Source: Amphibalanus amphitrite (taxonomy: Eukaryota > Arthropoda > Thecostraca > Balanomorpha > Balanidae). From it: DNA of 64,000 bases. Positions within the stretch are counted from its first letter, which is position 1; each line of letters starts with the position of its first letter. Positions 26,801 through 34,167 of the stretch are shown here, one piece after another. A program made the translations under genes and the position numbers. Below the pieces are notes generated by a model, which searched no databases, was not told the DNA's origin, and saw nothing but the letters and a program-made list of their open reading frames with translations. The stretch is taken from assembly GCF_019059575.1 (NCBI RefSeq), contig NW_024881989.1:62001-126000 (forward strand). Direction: 5' to 3'.

Positions 26801-29800
26801 CACGTGACCGACCTCGTCACAGCGGCGACACCTGTCGACAGAAACGGGAACCTCAGCTTCGGTTTGGCAGAGCCGCGTGGGAGGGAAAACGCTTCGGCAA
26901 AACTGCAAAGTGGAGAGTGACGTCATTAAAATTTACGAAGATTTATAAATATATGAAGATTTATTGTTAGATTGCATTTGTACTCAACATTCAAAATAAT
27001 GATTGAGGTTAAGTAAGCGGAAAATCAAACTTTAACACTATTTTAGAATATCAATATGCCGGGCAGCTGAACAGTGAAATCATTGCAGCTTTGAAGCACC
27101 AGCGCTGGTTACCAGGCCTGCAGTCGGCAGGACATACCTGTTCTTGGCCAGATTACTGTAGTAGCGAGCGGCGGCCGGCCGGGCGGCCGCCGGCCTCTGG
27201 CGGTATTCAACAGGAACATCCCACCCGCGGTCTGAGGGAGAGAGACAGGGACCAGTGTACATAGCGTCCTACCCGCGTACCGGGGGAGAGACAGAGACAC
27301 ACACACACACACACACTGAACACAGCGTCCCACCCGCGGTCTGAGGGAGAGACAGGGACCAGTGAACAACACAGCGTCCCACCCGCGGTCTGGGAGAGAG
27401 ACAGGGACCAGTGAACAACACAGCGTCCCACCCGCGGTCTGGGAGAGAGGAGGGAGACCACTTTACAGAGCGTCCCACCCGAGGACCGGGGAGACACGCA
27501 CCACTTGATAGAACGCCGAGCAGAAAAGGAGTCAATCAGGGAACCAGACAGCGAGCCAGACAGCGAGCCAGTCAGCCGACCGGTCATGGAAAACGACAGC
27601 AGACCGGACAGGGAAAGATTGAACCAGGCGGACAACCAGACAGCTGACCCGACTCCGGACTGGGAACCAGATAGAAAATCAGACAGAGAACCAGACCGTC
27701 GACCATACAGGAAACCACACATAAAGAACCAGTCAGAGAGCCGGACAAGGGAAAATACAGAAAGTCAGAGAGGGAACCATGAGTCAATTGATCACACAGG
27801 ACCCGGATAGCAGACCACTCAGCCCACCAGACAGGATCTGAATGTGGCTTGGGCTCTGAAGAACAGACAACAGTTCAGTTACGGGCGTTTCGTTTTATCG
27901 GACCTGCCACGGCCGCCCCAGGGCCCGTAGTGTCAGCTATAGTGTGTAGTGTGTAGTGACTCACCCGACATGGTCTCCTGCAGGCCGTGGACCTCCGACG
28001 GCCCGTAGTGCCGCGGGGTGGCGTAACCCTCCCTCTGGCGGGCGCTCCATTTGTGGCAGACCGGGGCGCGGCAGAGAGGCTCCAGCAGACGCCGCTCCGA
28101 CTCGGCCAGCGACACACTGGACAGGGCGCGCCTGAGAAACACACCGCACAGTCAGCGACACACTGGACAGGGTGCGCCTGAGAAACACACCGCACAGTCA
28201 GCCACACACTGGACAGGGCCACACACCGCACAGTCAGCCACACACTGGACAGGGCCACACACCGCACAGTCAGCGACACACTGGACAGGGCGCGCCTGAA
28301 AAACACACCGCACAGTCAGCGAGACACTGGACAGGGCACGACTGAGAAACACACCGCACAGTCAGCGACACACTGAACAGGGCGCGCCTGAGAAACACAC
28401 CGCACAGTCAGCCACACACTGGACAGGGCCACACACCGCACAGTCAGCGACACACTGGACAGGGCGCGCCTGAGAAACACACCGCACAGTCAACGAGACA
28501 CTGGACAGGGCACGACTGAGAAACACACCGCACAGTCAGCGACACACTGGACACTGCATAGGGTGCGACTGAGAAACACACCGCACAGTCAACGAGACAC
28601 TGGACAGGGCACGACTGAGAAACACACCGCACAGTCAGCGACACACTGGACAGGGCGCGCCTGAGAGACACATCGCACTGTCAGCGAGACACTGGACAGG
28701 GCACGACTGAGAAACACAACGCACAGTCAGCGACACACTGGACAGGGCGCGCCTGAGAAACACACCGCACAGTCAACGAGACACTGGACAGGGCACGACT
28801 GAGAAACACACCGCACAGTCAGCGACACACTGGACAGGGTGCGCCTGAGAAACACACAGCACAGTCAGCCACACACTGGACAGGGCCACACACCGCACAG
28901 TCAGCGACACACTGGACAGGGCACGACTGAGAAACACACCGCACAGTCAGCGACACACTGGACAGGGCGCGCCTGAGAAACACATCGCACAGTCAGCGAG
29001 ACACTGGACAGGGCACGACTGAGAAACACACCGCACAGTCAGCGACACACTGGACACTGGATAGGGTGCGACTGAGAAACACACCGCACAGTCAACGAGA
29101 CACTGGACAGGGCACGACTGAGAAACACACCGCACAGTCAGCGAGACACTGGACAGGGTGCGCCTGAGAAACACACAGCACAGTCAGCCACACACTGGAC
29201 AGGGCCACACACCGCACAGTCAGCGACACACTGGACAGGGCGCGCCTGAGAAACACACCGCACAGTCAGCCACACACTGGACAGGGCCACACACCGCACA
29301 GTCAGCCACACACTGGACAGGGCCACACACCGCACAGTCAGCCACACACTGGACAGGGCCACACACCGCACAGTCAGCCACACACTGGACAGGGCCACAC
29401 ACCGCACAGTCAGCCACACACTGGACAGGGCCACACACCGCACAGTCAGCGACACACTGGACAGGGCGCGCCTGAGAAACACACCGCACAGTCAACGAGA
29501 CACTGGAAAGGGCACGACTGAGAAACACACCGCACAGTCAGCCACACACTGGACAGGGTGCGCCTGAGAAACACACAGCACAGTCAGCCACACACTGGAC
29601 AGGGCCACACACCGCACAGTCAGCGACACACTGGACAGGGCGCGCCTGAGAAACACACCGCACAGTTAGCCACACACTGGACAGGGCCACACACCGCACA
29701 GTCAGCGACACACTGGACAGGGCGCGCCTGAGAAACACACCGCACAGTCAGCGACACACTGGACAGGGCCACACACCGCACAGTCAGCGACACACTGGAC

Positions 29801-32800
29801 AGGGCACGACTGAGAAACACACCGCACAGTCAGCGACACACTGGACAGGGCGCGCCTGAAAAACACACCGCACAGTCAGCGAGACACTGGACAGGGCACG
29901 ACTGAGAAACACACCGCACAGTCAGCCACACACTGGACAGGGCCACACACCGCACAGTCAGCCACACACTGGACAGGGCCACACACCGCACAGTCAGCGA
30001 CACACTGGACAGGGCGCACACACCGCACAGTCAGTGACACACTGGACAGGGCGCACACACCGCACAGTCAGCGACAAACTGGACAGGGCGCGCCTGAGAA
30101 ACACACCGCACAGTCAGCCACACACTGGACAGGGCCACACACCGCACAGTCAGCGACACACTGGACAGGGCGCGCCTGAGAAACACACCGCACAGTCAGC
30201 CACACACTGGACAGGGCGCGCCTGAGAAACACACCGCACAGTCAGCGACACACTGGACAGGGCGCACCTGAGAAACACACCGCACAGTCAGCGACACACT
30301 GGACAGGGCCACACACCGCACAGTCAGCGACACACTGGACAGGGCGCGCCTGAGAAACACACCGCACAGTCAGCGACACAATGGACAGGGCCACACACCG
30401 CACAGTCAGCGACACACTGGACAGGGCGCGCCTGAGAAACACACCGCACAGTCAGCGACACACTGGACAGGGCGCGCCTGAGAAACACACCGCACAGTCA
30501 GCGACACACTGAACAGGGCCACACACCGCACAGTCAGCGACACACTGGACAGGGCGCGCCTGAGAAACACACCGCACAGTCAGCGACACACTGGACAGGG
30601 CGCGCCTGAGAAACACCGCACAGTCAGCGACACACTGGACAGGGCCACACACCGCACAGTCAGCGACACACTGGACAGGGCGCGCCTGAGAAACACACCG
30701 CACAGTCAGCGACACACTGGACAGGGCCACACACCGCACAGTCAGCGACACACTGGACAGGGCCACACATCGCACAGCCAGCGACACACTGGACAGGGCC
30801 ACACACCGCACAGTCAGCGACACACTGGACAGGGCACGACTGAGAAACACACCGCACAGACAGCGACACACTGGACAGGGCGCGCCTGAGAAACACCGCA
30901 CAGTCAGCGACACACTGAACAGGGCCACACACCGCACAGTCAGCGACACACTGGACAGGGCGCGCCTGAGAAACACACCGCACAGTCAGCGACACACTGG
31001 ACAGGGCGCGCCTGAGAAACACACCGCAAAGTCAGCGACACACTGGACAGGGCGCACACACCGCACAGTCAGCGACAAACTGGACAGGGCGCGCCTGAGA
31101 AACACACCGCACAGTCAGCGATACACTGGACAGGGCGCGCCTGAGAAACACACCGCACAGTCAGCGACACACTGAACAGGGCCACACACCGCACAGTCAG
31201 CGACACACTGGACAGGGCGCGCCTGAGAAACACACCGCACAGTCAGCGACACACTGGACAGGGCGCGCCTGAGAAACACACCGCACAGTCAGCGAGACAC
31301 TGGACAGGGCACGACTGAGAAACACACCGCACAGTCAGCGACACACTGAACAGGGCCACACACCGCACAGTCAGCGACACACTGGACAGGGCCACACACC
31401 GCACAGTCAGCCACACACTGGACAGGGCGCGCCTGAGTAACACACCGCACAGTCAGTGAGACACTGGACAGGGCCACACACCGCAAAGTCAGCGACACAC
31501 TGGACAGGGTGCACACACCGCACAGTCAGCGACACACTGGACAGGGCGCGCCTGAGAAACACACCGCACAGTCAGCGACACACTGGACAGGGCGCGCCTG
31601 AGAAACACACCGCACAGTCAGTGACACACTGGACAGGGCCACACACCGCACAGTCAGCGACACACTGGACAGGGCGCGCCTGAGAAACACACCGCACAGT
31701 CAGCGACACACTGGACAGGGCGCACACACCGCACAGTCAGCGACACACTGGACAGGGCGCGCCTGAGAGACACACCGCACAGTCAACGAGACACTGGACA
31801 GGACGCACATGAGAAACACACCGCACAGTCAGCCACACACTGGACAGGGTGCGCCTGAGAAACACACCGCACAGTCAGCGAGACACTGGACAGGGCCACA
31901 CACCGCACAGTCAGCGACACACTGGACAGGACGCGCCTGAGAAACACACCGCACAGTCAGCGACACACTGGACAGGGCGCGCCTGAGAAACACACCGCAC
32001 AGTCAGCGACACACTGGACAGGGCACGACTGAGAAACACACCGCACAGTCAGTGACACACTGGACAGGGCGCACACCGCACAGTCAGCGACACACTGGAC
32101 AGGGCGCGCCTGAGAAACACACAGCAAAGTCAGCGACACACTGGACAGGGCACGACTGAGAAACACACCGCACAGTCAGTGACACACTGGACAGGGCGCA
32201 CACCGCACAGTCAGCGACACACTGGACAGGGCGCGCCTGAGAAACACACCGCACAGTCAGCGACACACTGGACAGGGCGCGCCTGAGAAACACACCGCAC
32301 AGTCAGTGACACACTGGACAGGGCGCGCCTGAGAAACACACCGCACAGTCAGCGACACACTGGACAGGGTGCGCCTGAGAAACACACCGCACAGTCACCC
32401 ACACACTGGACAGGGCCACACACCGCAAAGTCAGCGACACACTGGACAGGGTGCACACACCGCACAGTCAGCGACACACTGGACAGGGCGCGCCTGAGAA
32501 ACACACCGCACAGTCAGCGACACAATGGACAGGGCCACACACCGCACAGTCAGCGACACACTGGACAGGGCCACACATCGCACAGCCAGCGACACACTGG
32601 ACAGGACGCGCCTGAGGAACACCGCACAGTCAGCAACACACTGGACAGGGCCACACATCGCACTGTCAGCGACACACTGGACAGGGCCACACAACGCACA
32701 GTCAGCGATACACTGGACAGGGTGCACACACCGCACAGTCAGCGACACACTGGACAGGACGCGCCTGAGAAACACACAGCACAGTCAGCGACACACTGGA

Positions 32801-34097
32801 CAGGGCACGACTGAGAAACACACCGCAGAGTCAGTGACACACTGGACAGGGCGCACACCGCACAGTCAGCGACACACTGGACAGGTCGCGCCTGAGAGAC
32901 ACACCGCACAGTCAGCGACACACTGGACAGGGTGCATACACCGCAGTCAGCGAGACACTGGACACATATTGTTCAGTGGCGCCCTGAAGGGCTGCAGGAC
33001 GGTCGGTTTCCGTACACACAGAGCGGCCCGGTCACCCATAATCCCTCTCCCCCTCCCCCCCCACACACAGACACACAGAAACTGACCGGTAGGCAGGCTC
33101 GGGCAGAGCCGGTTCCTGAGCGGCCACCTGCTCCGGCCGCCGCCCCGGACGCTGCTCCACAGCGGCGCCCCGCACGTTCATCTGGATATTGCAGTCCAGC
33201 GGCAGGCCGGCGGCGCCGTCGCTGTCCTCTGCCGACGAGCTGAGGTCGGAGCTGGTGCGCGGTCTGGGCCGCGAGTCGCCGGCCGGCGGGACCACCTCCG
33301 GCTCCGAGGAGGACGTCGAGCCGTCCAGGGTGACCAGGGCGGGCGCCTGGGCGCGCCGACACCTCCCGCACGCCGTCGTCCGCGGACAACTCCGAGTCCG
33401 AGGAGGAGCCGTGCACGGTGACCAGCGGCCGGGCCGGGCCGGGCCGCGCCTGCCGCCGCCGCTCGCTGGCTGCCAGCGCCGCCGTCTTCGTCTCTGCGTC
33501 ATCACTGGAGGAGGACGAGAGACGCGGCCGCTTGGCCGGCCGGCTGGCTGGCGGGTGGGCCAGCTGCACCGAGTCCCCGAGAGTGACGGAGGCCCGGCCC
33601 GGCGCCCCCGCGGCCGCGGCCGGGCGCGGGTCGGCGGTCTCAGACGCCCGGTCAGCGGCACCAGTCGGCTGCGCCGGGCCGTCCGCCGGGCGACTGGTGA
33701 TGGCAGCACCAGCCGGACTGTGGCCCGCAGGGCGCCGCCCCACGCCGCCAGTCCCGGGTGTCTCGGCGGTCCCTGGCGATTGGCCCCTGACGACAGGCGC
33801 GGGAGTCCCTGCCGCCGGGGCGGCACCGGGTGCCGTCCCCTCTGCTCTCCCCTCCCCCGGCGGGTCGGCGTGACCCAGTCCATTGGCGAGGGCAGCCGGA
33901 GCCGCTGCGCCAGGGCCGGACGTTTTGGACGGCCCGGGCTCCTCAGGCACGCGCTGTGACGGGGCAGGCAGAGCCTCCACCGCCCCAGTGGCGGCGTCCG
34001 GCGCGGCGTAGTGGATCTGGGCGTAGAGCATGGCCTCGAGCTCCTCCCTGTCGGCCTGCTCCATCTCCTCCAGGTCAAACTCGGCGTCCGCGGCCAT
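2294..34097 (-). CDS. ZCCHC7: ZCCHC7 / Air1-Air2-like zinc-knuckle protein (whole gene, 8 coding exons)
   Basis: Exons in transcript order: 34097-33087, 28116-27965, 27231-27138, 26831-26708, 24834-24706, 24025-23909, 3663-3473, 2894-2294. All have GT donors and AG acceptors, and the phases agree at all seven junctions once one +1 frame change in exon 1 is allowed. The product is about 805 residues: N-terminal ELEAMLYAQIHYA (compare LYSQIHYA recalled from vertebrate ZCCHC7), Ser/acidic patches, a long low-complexity region, RYYSNLAKNR just before the knuckles, five CCHC knuckles (residues about 420-539), and a basic C-terminal tail. In this family the knuckle protein bridges a non-canonical poly(A) polymerase and the MTR4 helicase in the nuclear TRAMP complex, which tags aberrant RNA for the exosome. 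That role is inferred from family membership. The least certain parts are exons 7-8, joined by phase and position across a 20-kb satellite intron, and the true 5' end. Confidence 0.82.
2895..3239 (-). other. Intron 7, unique part
   Basis: Next to the exon 8 acceptor is a G-run (plus strand 2907-2920) and a short duplication around CACTGATAGCGACAGGGGAC (twice, 2921-2975). The rest appears unique, with no recognisable gene or element. Confidence 0.5.
3240..3472 (-). repeat. Minisatellite made of copies of the exon 7 splice donor
   Basis: Seven or so copies of a 25-35 bp unit around GCCACTCACGAGTCATGGTC lie immediately downstream of exon 7. On the minus strand each reads GACTCGTGAGTGGC, so every unit contains CTC|GTGAGT, the sequence of the real donor at 3467-3472. 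Spacer length varies through C-runs. The authentic copy differs only by continuing into the exon (GGTCGCCCAG on the plus strand). Confidence 0.85.
3473..3663 (-). CDS. ZCCHC7: ZCCHC7-like exon 7 (post-knuckle)
   Basis: 191 bp between acceptor CTGCTCCGTCTCCAG and donor CACTC|GTGAGT. It encodes RYTIRSSLSQRVVSYTE, then CRQVSGLVATPAQMDAVF, APKRRRRIERETGAE and LTYEQLGDH. The basic KRRRR stretch is a plausible nuclear localisation signal. It starts in phase 0, matching exon 6, and leaves two bases, matching exon 8. I recognise no domain. Assignment to this gene rests on strand, order and phase across a 20-kb intron. Confidence 0.65.
3664..14673. repeat. 35-bp satellite array, left block (about 11 kb, intron 6)
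   Basis: The array is a composite tandem repeat of about 35 bp. It is built from a 20-bp part (GTCAGAGCACAGAGCAGACT) and a 15-bp part (GACGGAACAGACACC), with frequent 17-bp variants GTCAGAACACAGACACT and other substitutions. It starts directly at the exon 7 acceptor. In the transcribed direction the unit reads as repeated pyrimidine-rich TCTGTTCCGTCAG, close to that acceptor (CTGCTCCGTCTCCAG). No coding frame is credible. The large-scale order includes a 3,211-bp tandem duplication, listed separately. Confidence 0.95.
7981..14469. repeat. 3,211-bp higher-order tandem duplication inside the satellite
   Basis: Rare markers recur at a constant offset of 3,211 bp: AGAATACAG at 8451 and 11662, GCGCAC at 8220 and 11431, and CAGATGTGAC at 10661 and 13872. 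The match appears to run from about 7981/11192 to about 11258/14469, slightly more than one full period. Variant order looks identical at the markers I checked, so the duplication is recent, or the segment was duplicated during assembly. Confidence 0.85.
14674..14679. other. Left target-site duplication TCAGAA
   Basis: TCAGAA immediately precedes the inverted-repeat element at 14680 and is repeated directly after it at 18361-18366. The satellite normally reads GTCAGAACACAG, so excising the element plus one TCAGAA restores a perfect satellite unit. Confidence 0.8.
15120..15720. repeat. Diverged minisatellite, CTCTGAGGGCCC family, block 1
   Basis: Loose units of about 30-45 bp contain CTCTGAGGGCCCAC or CTCTGAGAGTCC followed by ACTGG-type words. 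The same family continues in block 2 (16850-17720) of the same transposon. Divergence between units is high, so this is older than the surrounding satellite. The flanking 14830-15119 and 15721-16127 hold no recognised gene. Confidence 0.6.
16128..16626. mobile_element. hAT-like MITE with (GGAGCC)n interior
   Basis: Ends are CAGGGGTGCGGAGCCGG and its diverged inverse (CGGCTCCGCATCCCCG). Flanks ATTCTACC (16120-16127) and TTTCTACC (16627-16634) form a 7/8-matching 8-bp target duplication, as expected for hAT elements. The interior consists of GGAGCC hexamers in two blocks (16137-16250 and 16458-16590) and a unique middle. It parallels the (GGAGTC)n element at 38113-38395, which has the same CAGGG-TGCGGAG ends. 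Confidence 0.7.
16850..17720. repeat. Diverged minisatellite, CTGAGGGCCC family, block 2
   Basis: About 25 imperfect units of 30-37 bp are built around GAGGGCCCCACACCGGCG-type sequence. They continue the family seen at 15120-15720. The rest of the transposon up to 18060 shows no recognisable gene. Confidence 0.7.
18361..18366. other. Right target-site duplication TCAGAA
   Basis: Partner of 14674-14679. It marks the point where the satellite resumes after the inserted transposon. Confidence 0.8.
18367..23590. repeat. 35-bp satellite array, right block (about 5.2 kb, intron 6)
   Basis: Same unit family as 3664-14673, continuing on the other side of the inserted transposon. Near the right end (23000-23580) the pattern changes to runs of GTCAGAACACAGAACAGACT. 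A duplicated segment of roughly 300 bp is also present: ACGGAACTGACACTG occurs near 23002 and 23311. The array ends at GAGATCCCACGCCAG. Confidence 0.93.
23600..23908 (-). repeat. Minisatellite made of copies of the exon 6 splice donor
   Basis: Units of about 40-60 bp contain CACCTCGTCGCCACACTGGTG and GGGGGTAACTATTACCC. On the minus strand they read CACCAGTGTGGCGACGAG|GTGGGTAA, which is the last 18 bases of exon 6 plus its donor. About six units are visible, some lacking the GACGAG part. Each complete unit would therefore offer a duplicate of the exon 6 end and donor. Confidence 0.85.
23909..24025 (-). CDS. ZCCHC7: ZCCHC7-like exon 6: zinc knuckle 5
   Basis: 117 bp (39 codons) between acceptor CCCCCCCGTCAG and donor GAG|GTGGGT. 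It encodes a Pro-rich linker (TRPGPALRPPPALEKRPARR) and LYCWQCGQRGHPGHQCGDE, a canonical CCHC knuckle. It corresponds to the last knuckle of the family (YCYHCAQKGHYGHEC in vertebrates, from memory). Its 3' end (CACCAGTGTGGCGACGAG plus the donor) is copied several times in the adjacent intron at 23600-23905. Confidence 0.86.
24026..24167 (-). other. Intron 5, proximal part
   Basis: A G-rich run (24031-24052) next to the exon 6 acceptor supplies the pyrimidine tract on the minus strand. It is followed by short CACAGAC-type repeats and unique sequence. Confidence 0.5.
24168..24562. mobile_element. MITE family M1, copy 1 (in intron 5)
   Basis: About 395 bp, about 70-75% similar by eye to 56915-57296. 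It shares GGTATCATATCAGTCGATCGG-like and TTTTGGGGGCAAATATTAAC words. Long imperfect terminal inverted repeats include GTTATTCTCGGTTT and TCGAAAAAAAAGAATACC, mirrored at the left end. No coding capacity. Two full-length copies 33 kb apart establish it as a dispersed element. The superfamily is unknown. Confidence 0.75.
24563..24705 (-). other. Intron 5, distal part
   Basis: Holds a C-run (24601-24615) and unique GC-rich sequence leading to the exon 5 donor GTCAGT. No further feature is recognised. Confidence 0.45.
24706..24834 (-). CDS. ZCCHC7: ZCCHC7-like exon 5: zinc knuckles 3-4
   Basis: 129 bp (43 codons) between acceptor CTGTCTGTGGGCAG and donor GTCAGT. Joined to exon 4 it completes CYM|CGRPDHPSSRC, a perfect C-x2-C-x4-H-x4-C split by the intron. 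It then gives CALCQASGHTSDEC followed by TDRWRRLHAT. The TDRWRRLH stretch corresponds to TEIWRQYHL recalled from vertebrate ZCCHC7, a strong family marker. Phase 0 at both ends. Confidence 0.88.
24835..25276 (-). repeat. Intron 4, acceptor-proximal short repeats
   Basis: First come several copies of a CACAGAGGGCGGT-type unit (24840-24930), which read on the minus strand as pyrimidine-rich ACCGCCCTCTGTG next to the exon 5 acceptor. Looser ACCATACAGGACCATAC repeats follow. No gene is seen. Confidence 0.6.
25277..26065 (-). repeat. 22-bp minisatellite in intron 4 (about 35 copies)
   Basis: The unit is 22 bp, with core GGACCGTACTGGGACAGACA. Because 22 is not a multiple of three and the unit lacks stops, five of the six frames stay open for hundreds of codons with a 22-residue period (for example DRQRTVLGQTADRTGTDSGP). 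These frames are artefacts. In the transcribed direction the unit reads CTGTCTGTCCCAG|TACGG, which resembles the exon 5 acceptor CTGTCTGTGGGCAG|TGCGG. Confidence 0.92.
26190..26325. repeat. 20-21 bp minisatellite in intron 4
   Basis: About six to seven copies of a unit around TCCTCCACGGCGGTACAAG. It is adjacent to, but distinct from, the 22-bp array. No coding meaning. Confidence 0.8.
26357..26655. mobile_element. Short inverted-repeat element (MITE-like) in intron 4
   Basis: Starts near TGTCCCAAAATAT and ends near AATTTTGGGACACTG, an inverted repeat. It contains internally repeated TTTTCCACTCTCAT in both orientations (26408, 26580, and mirrored near 26378). No open frame of interest. Target duplication is not clear. 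Confidence 0.55.
26708..26831 (-). CDS. ZCCHC7: ZCCHC7-like exon 4: zinc knuckles 1-2 and start of 3
   Basis: 124 bp between acceptor TTTCTGTCGACAG and donor ATG|GTGAGC. It holds CRRCDEVGHVMAAC (C-x2-C-x4-H-x4-C) and CYLCGGSGHSAEGRC (x5 before the last Cys), then NLFCYM. The FC of that ending is the first ligand of knuckle 3, completed in exon 5. CCHC knuckles in this protein class bind RNA and contact the poly(A) polymerase. The exon ends in phase 0. Confidence 0.88.
26832..27137 (-). other. Intron 3
   Basis: 306 bp, AT-rich in its middle, with no minisatellite or element that I can recognise. It is one of only two introns here that look ordinary. Confidence 0.6.
27138..27231 (-). CDS. ZCCHC7: ZCCHC7-like exon 3 (RYYS linker)
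   Basis: 94 bp between acceptor CTCTCCCTCAG and donor GTATGT. It encodes DRGWDVPVEYRQRP, an Ala/Pro/Arg run and RYYSNLAKNR. The RYYS element directly before the first knuckle matches the vertebrate protein (RYYSANKN, from memory), which supports the assignment. Phases (2 bases in, 2 bases out) agree with exons 2 and 4. Confidence 0.8.
27232..27500 (-). repeat. Minisatellite made of copies of the exon 3 splice acceptor
   Basis: Four to five units of about 45-55 bp are built on CGTCCCACCCGCGGTCTG and GGGAGAGA, with GACAGGGACCAGTG in most. On the minus strand each reads CTCTCCCTCAG|ACCGCGGGTGGGA, which is the authentic exon 3 acceptor and first exonic bases (27221-27242). A (CA)n run interrupts one unit at 27296-27317. 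Confidence 0.88.
27501..27964 (-). other. Intron 2, remainder
   Basis: Short tandem GAACCAGACAGCGAGCCAG-type repeats (27540-27800) are followed by unique sequence up to the exon 2 donor. The repeats are diverged. No gene is seen. Confidence 0.6.
27965..28116 (-). CDS. ZCCHC7: ZCCHC7-like exon 2
   Basis: 152 bp encoding VSLAESERRLLEPLC, then PVCHKWSARQREGY and HGLQETMS. The exon follows acceptor CCCTGTCCAG and ends at the strong donor G|GTGAGT. It enters with one base to complete an Arg codon and leaves one base, matching both neighbours. There is no recognised domain; it is the linker before the zinc knuckles. Its acceptor and first ten exonic bases are the core of the 46-bp minisatellite that fills intron 1. 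Confidence 0.75.
28117..32965 (-). repeat. 46-bp minisatellite filling intron 1, copies of the exon 2 splice acceptor
   Basis: About 4.85 kb of units, 46 bp in the full form (CAGTCAGCGACACACTGGAC, then AGGGCGCGCCTGAGAAACA, CACCG on the plus strand) and 36 bp in the short form. In the transcribed direction a unit runs TTTCTCAG GCGCGCCCTGTCCAG|TGTGTCGCTG. The last part is identical to the exon 2 acceptor plus its first ten exonic bases. Every unit thus holds one or two plausible AG acceptors. The resulting open frames (ATHWTG, SVSLTVRCV) are repeat artefacts. Confidence 0.93.
33087..34097 (-). CDS. ZCCHC7: ZCCHC7-like exon 1 (first coding exon)
   Basis: The ATG at 34097-34095 opens MAADAEFDLEEMEQ and, a few residues on, LYAQIHYA, the family's N-terminal signature. 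The rest is Pro/Ala/Ser-rich and probably disordered, with acidic serine patches such as VTVHGSSSDSELSADD and VTLDGSTSSSEPE. The reading frame moves +1 between these two patches (33340-33375). The downstream frame is the one that joins exon 2 in phase (TACCG, donor GTCAGT, leaving two bases). The exon is unusually long and GC-rich. The sequence before the ATG, TGTGCTGTTTCAG, looks like a 3' splice site, so a non-coding 5' exon probably lies upstream. Confidence 0.8.
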
Positions 34098-34118
34098 TCT
34101 GAAACAGCACAGCCGAGT
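34098..34118 (-). promoter_or_regulatory. Probable 3' splice site before the first coding exon
   Basis: Reading the minus strand, CGGCTGTGCTGTTTCAG lies directly before AATGG at the start codon. The pyrimidine-rich run and CAG fit an acceptor, which implies a 5' UTR exon further upstream. The first intron would then contain the retroelement at 34168-36310. The upstream exon itself is not recognisable by eye. Confidence 0.5.
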
Positions 34119-34167
34119 CACACACTAGTCAAGGTCAATGTCAAAAACAATGTCAGGTCGCCAAAGG

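Noticed and set aside
28117-32965. CRISPR-like array
   Set aside because: Repeats are directly adjacent variants without unique spacers, and the context is a eukaryotic intron.
28051-33085. Many frames reading ATHWTG or SVSLTVRCV repeats
   Set aside because: The 46-bp intronic minisatellite; no conserved protein, frames on both strands.
33189-33959. Plus-strand open frames opposite exon 1
   Set aside because: GC-rich mirror frames with no motif; the minus strand carries the LYAQIHY signature.
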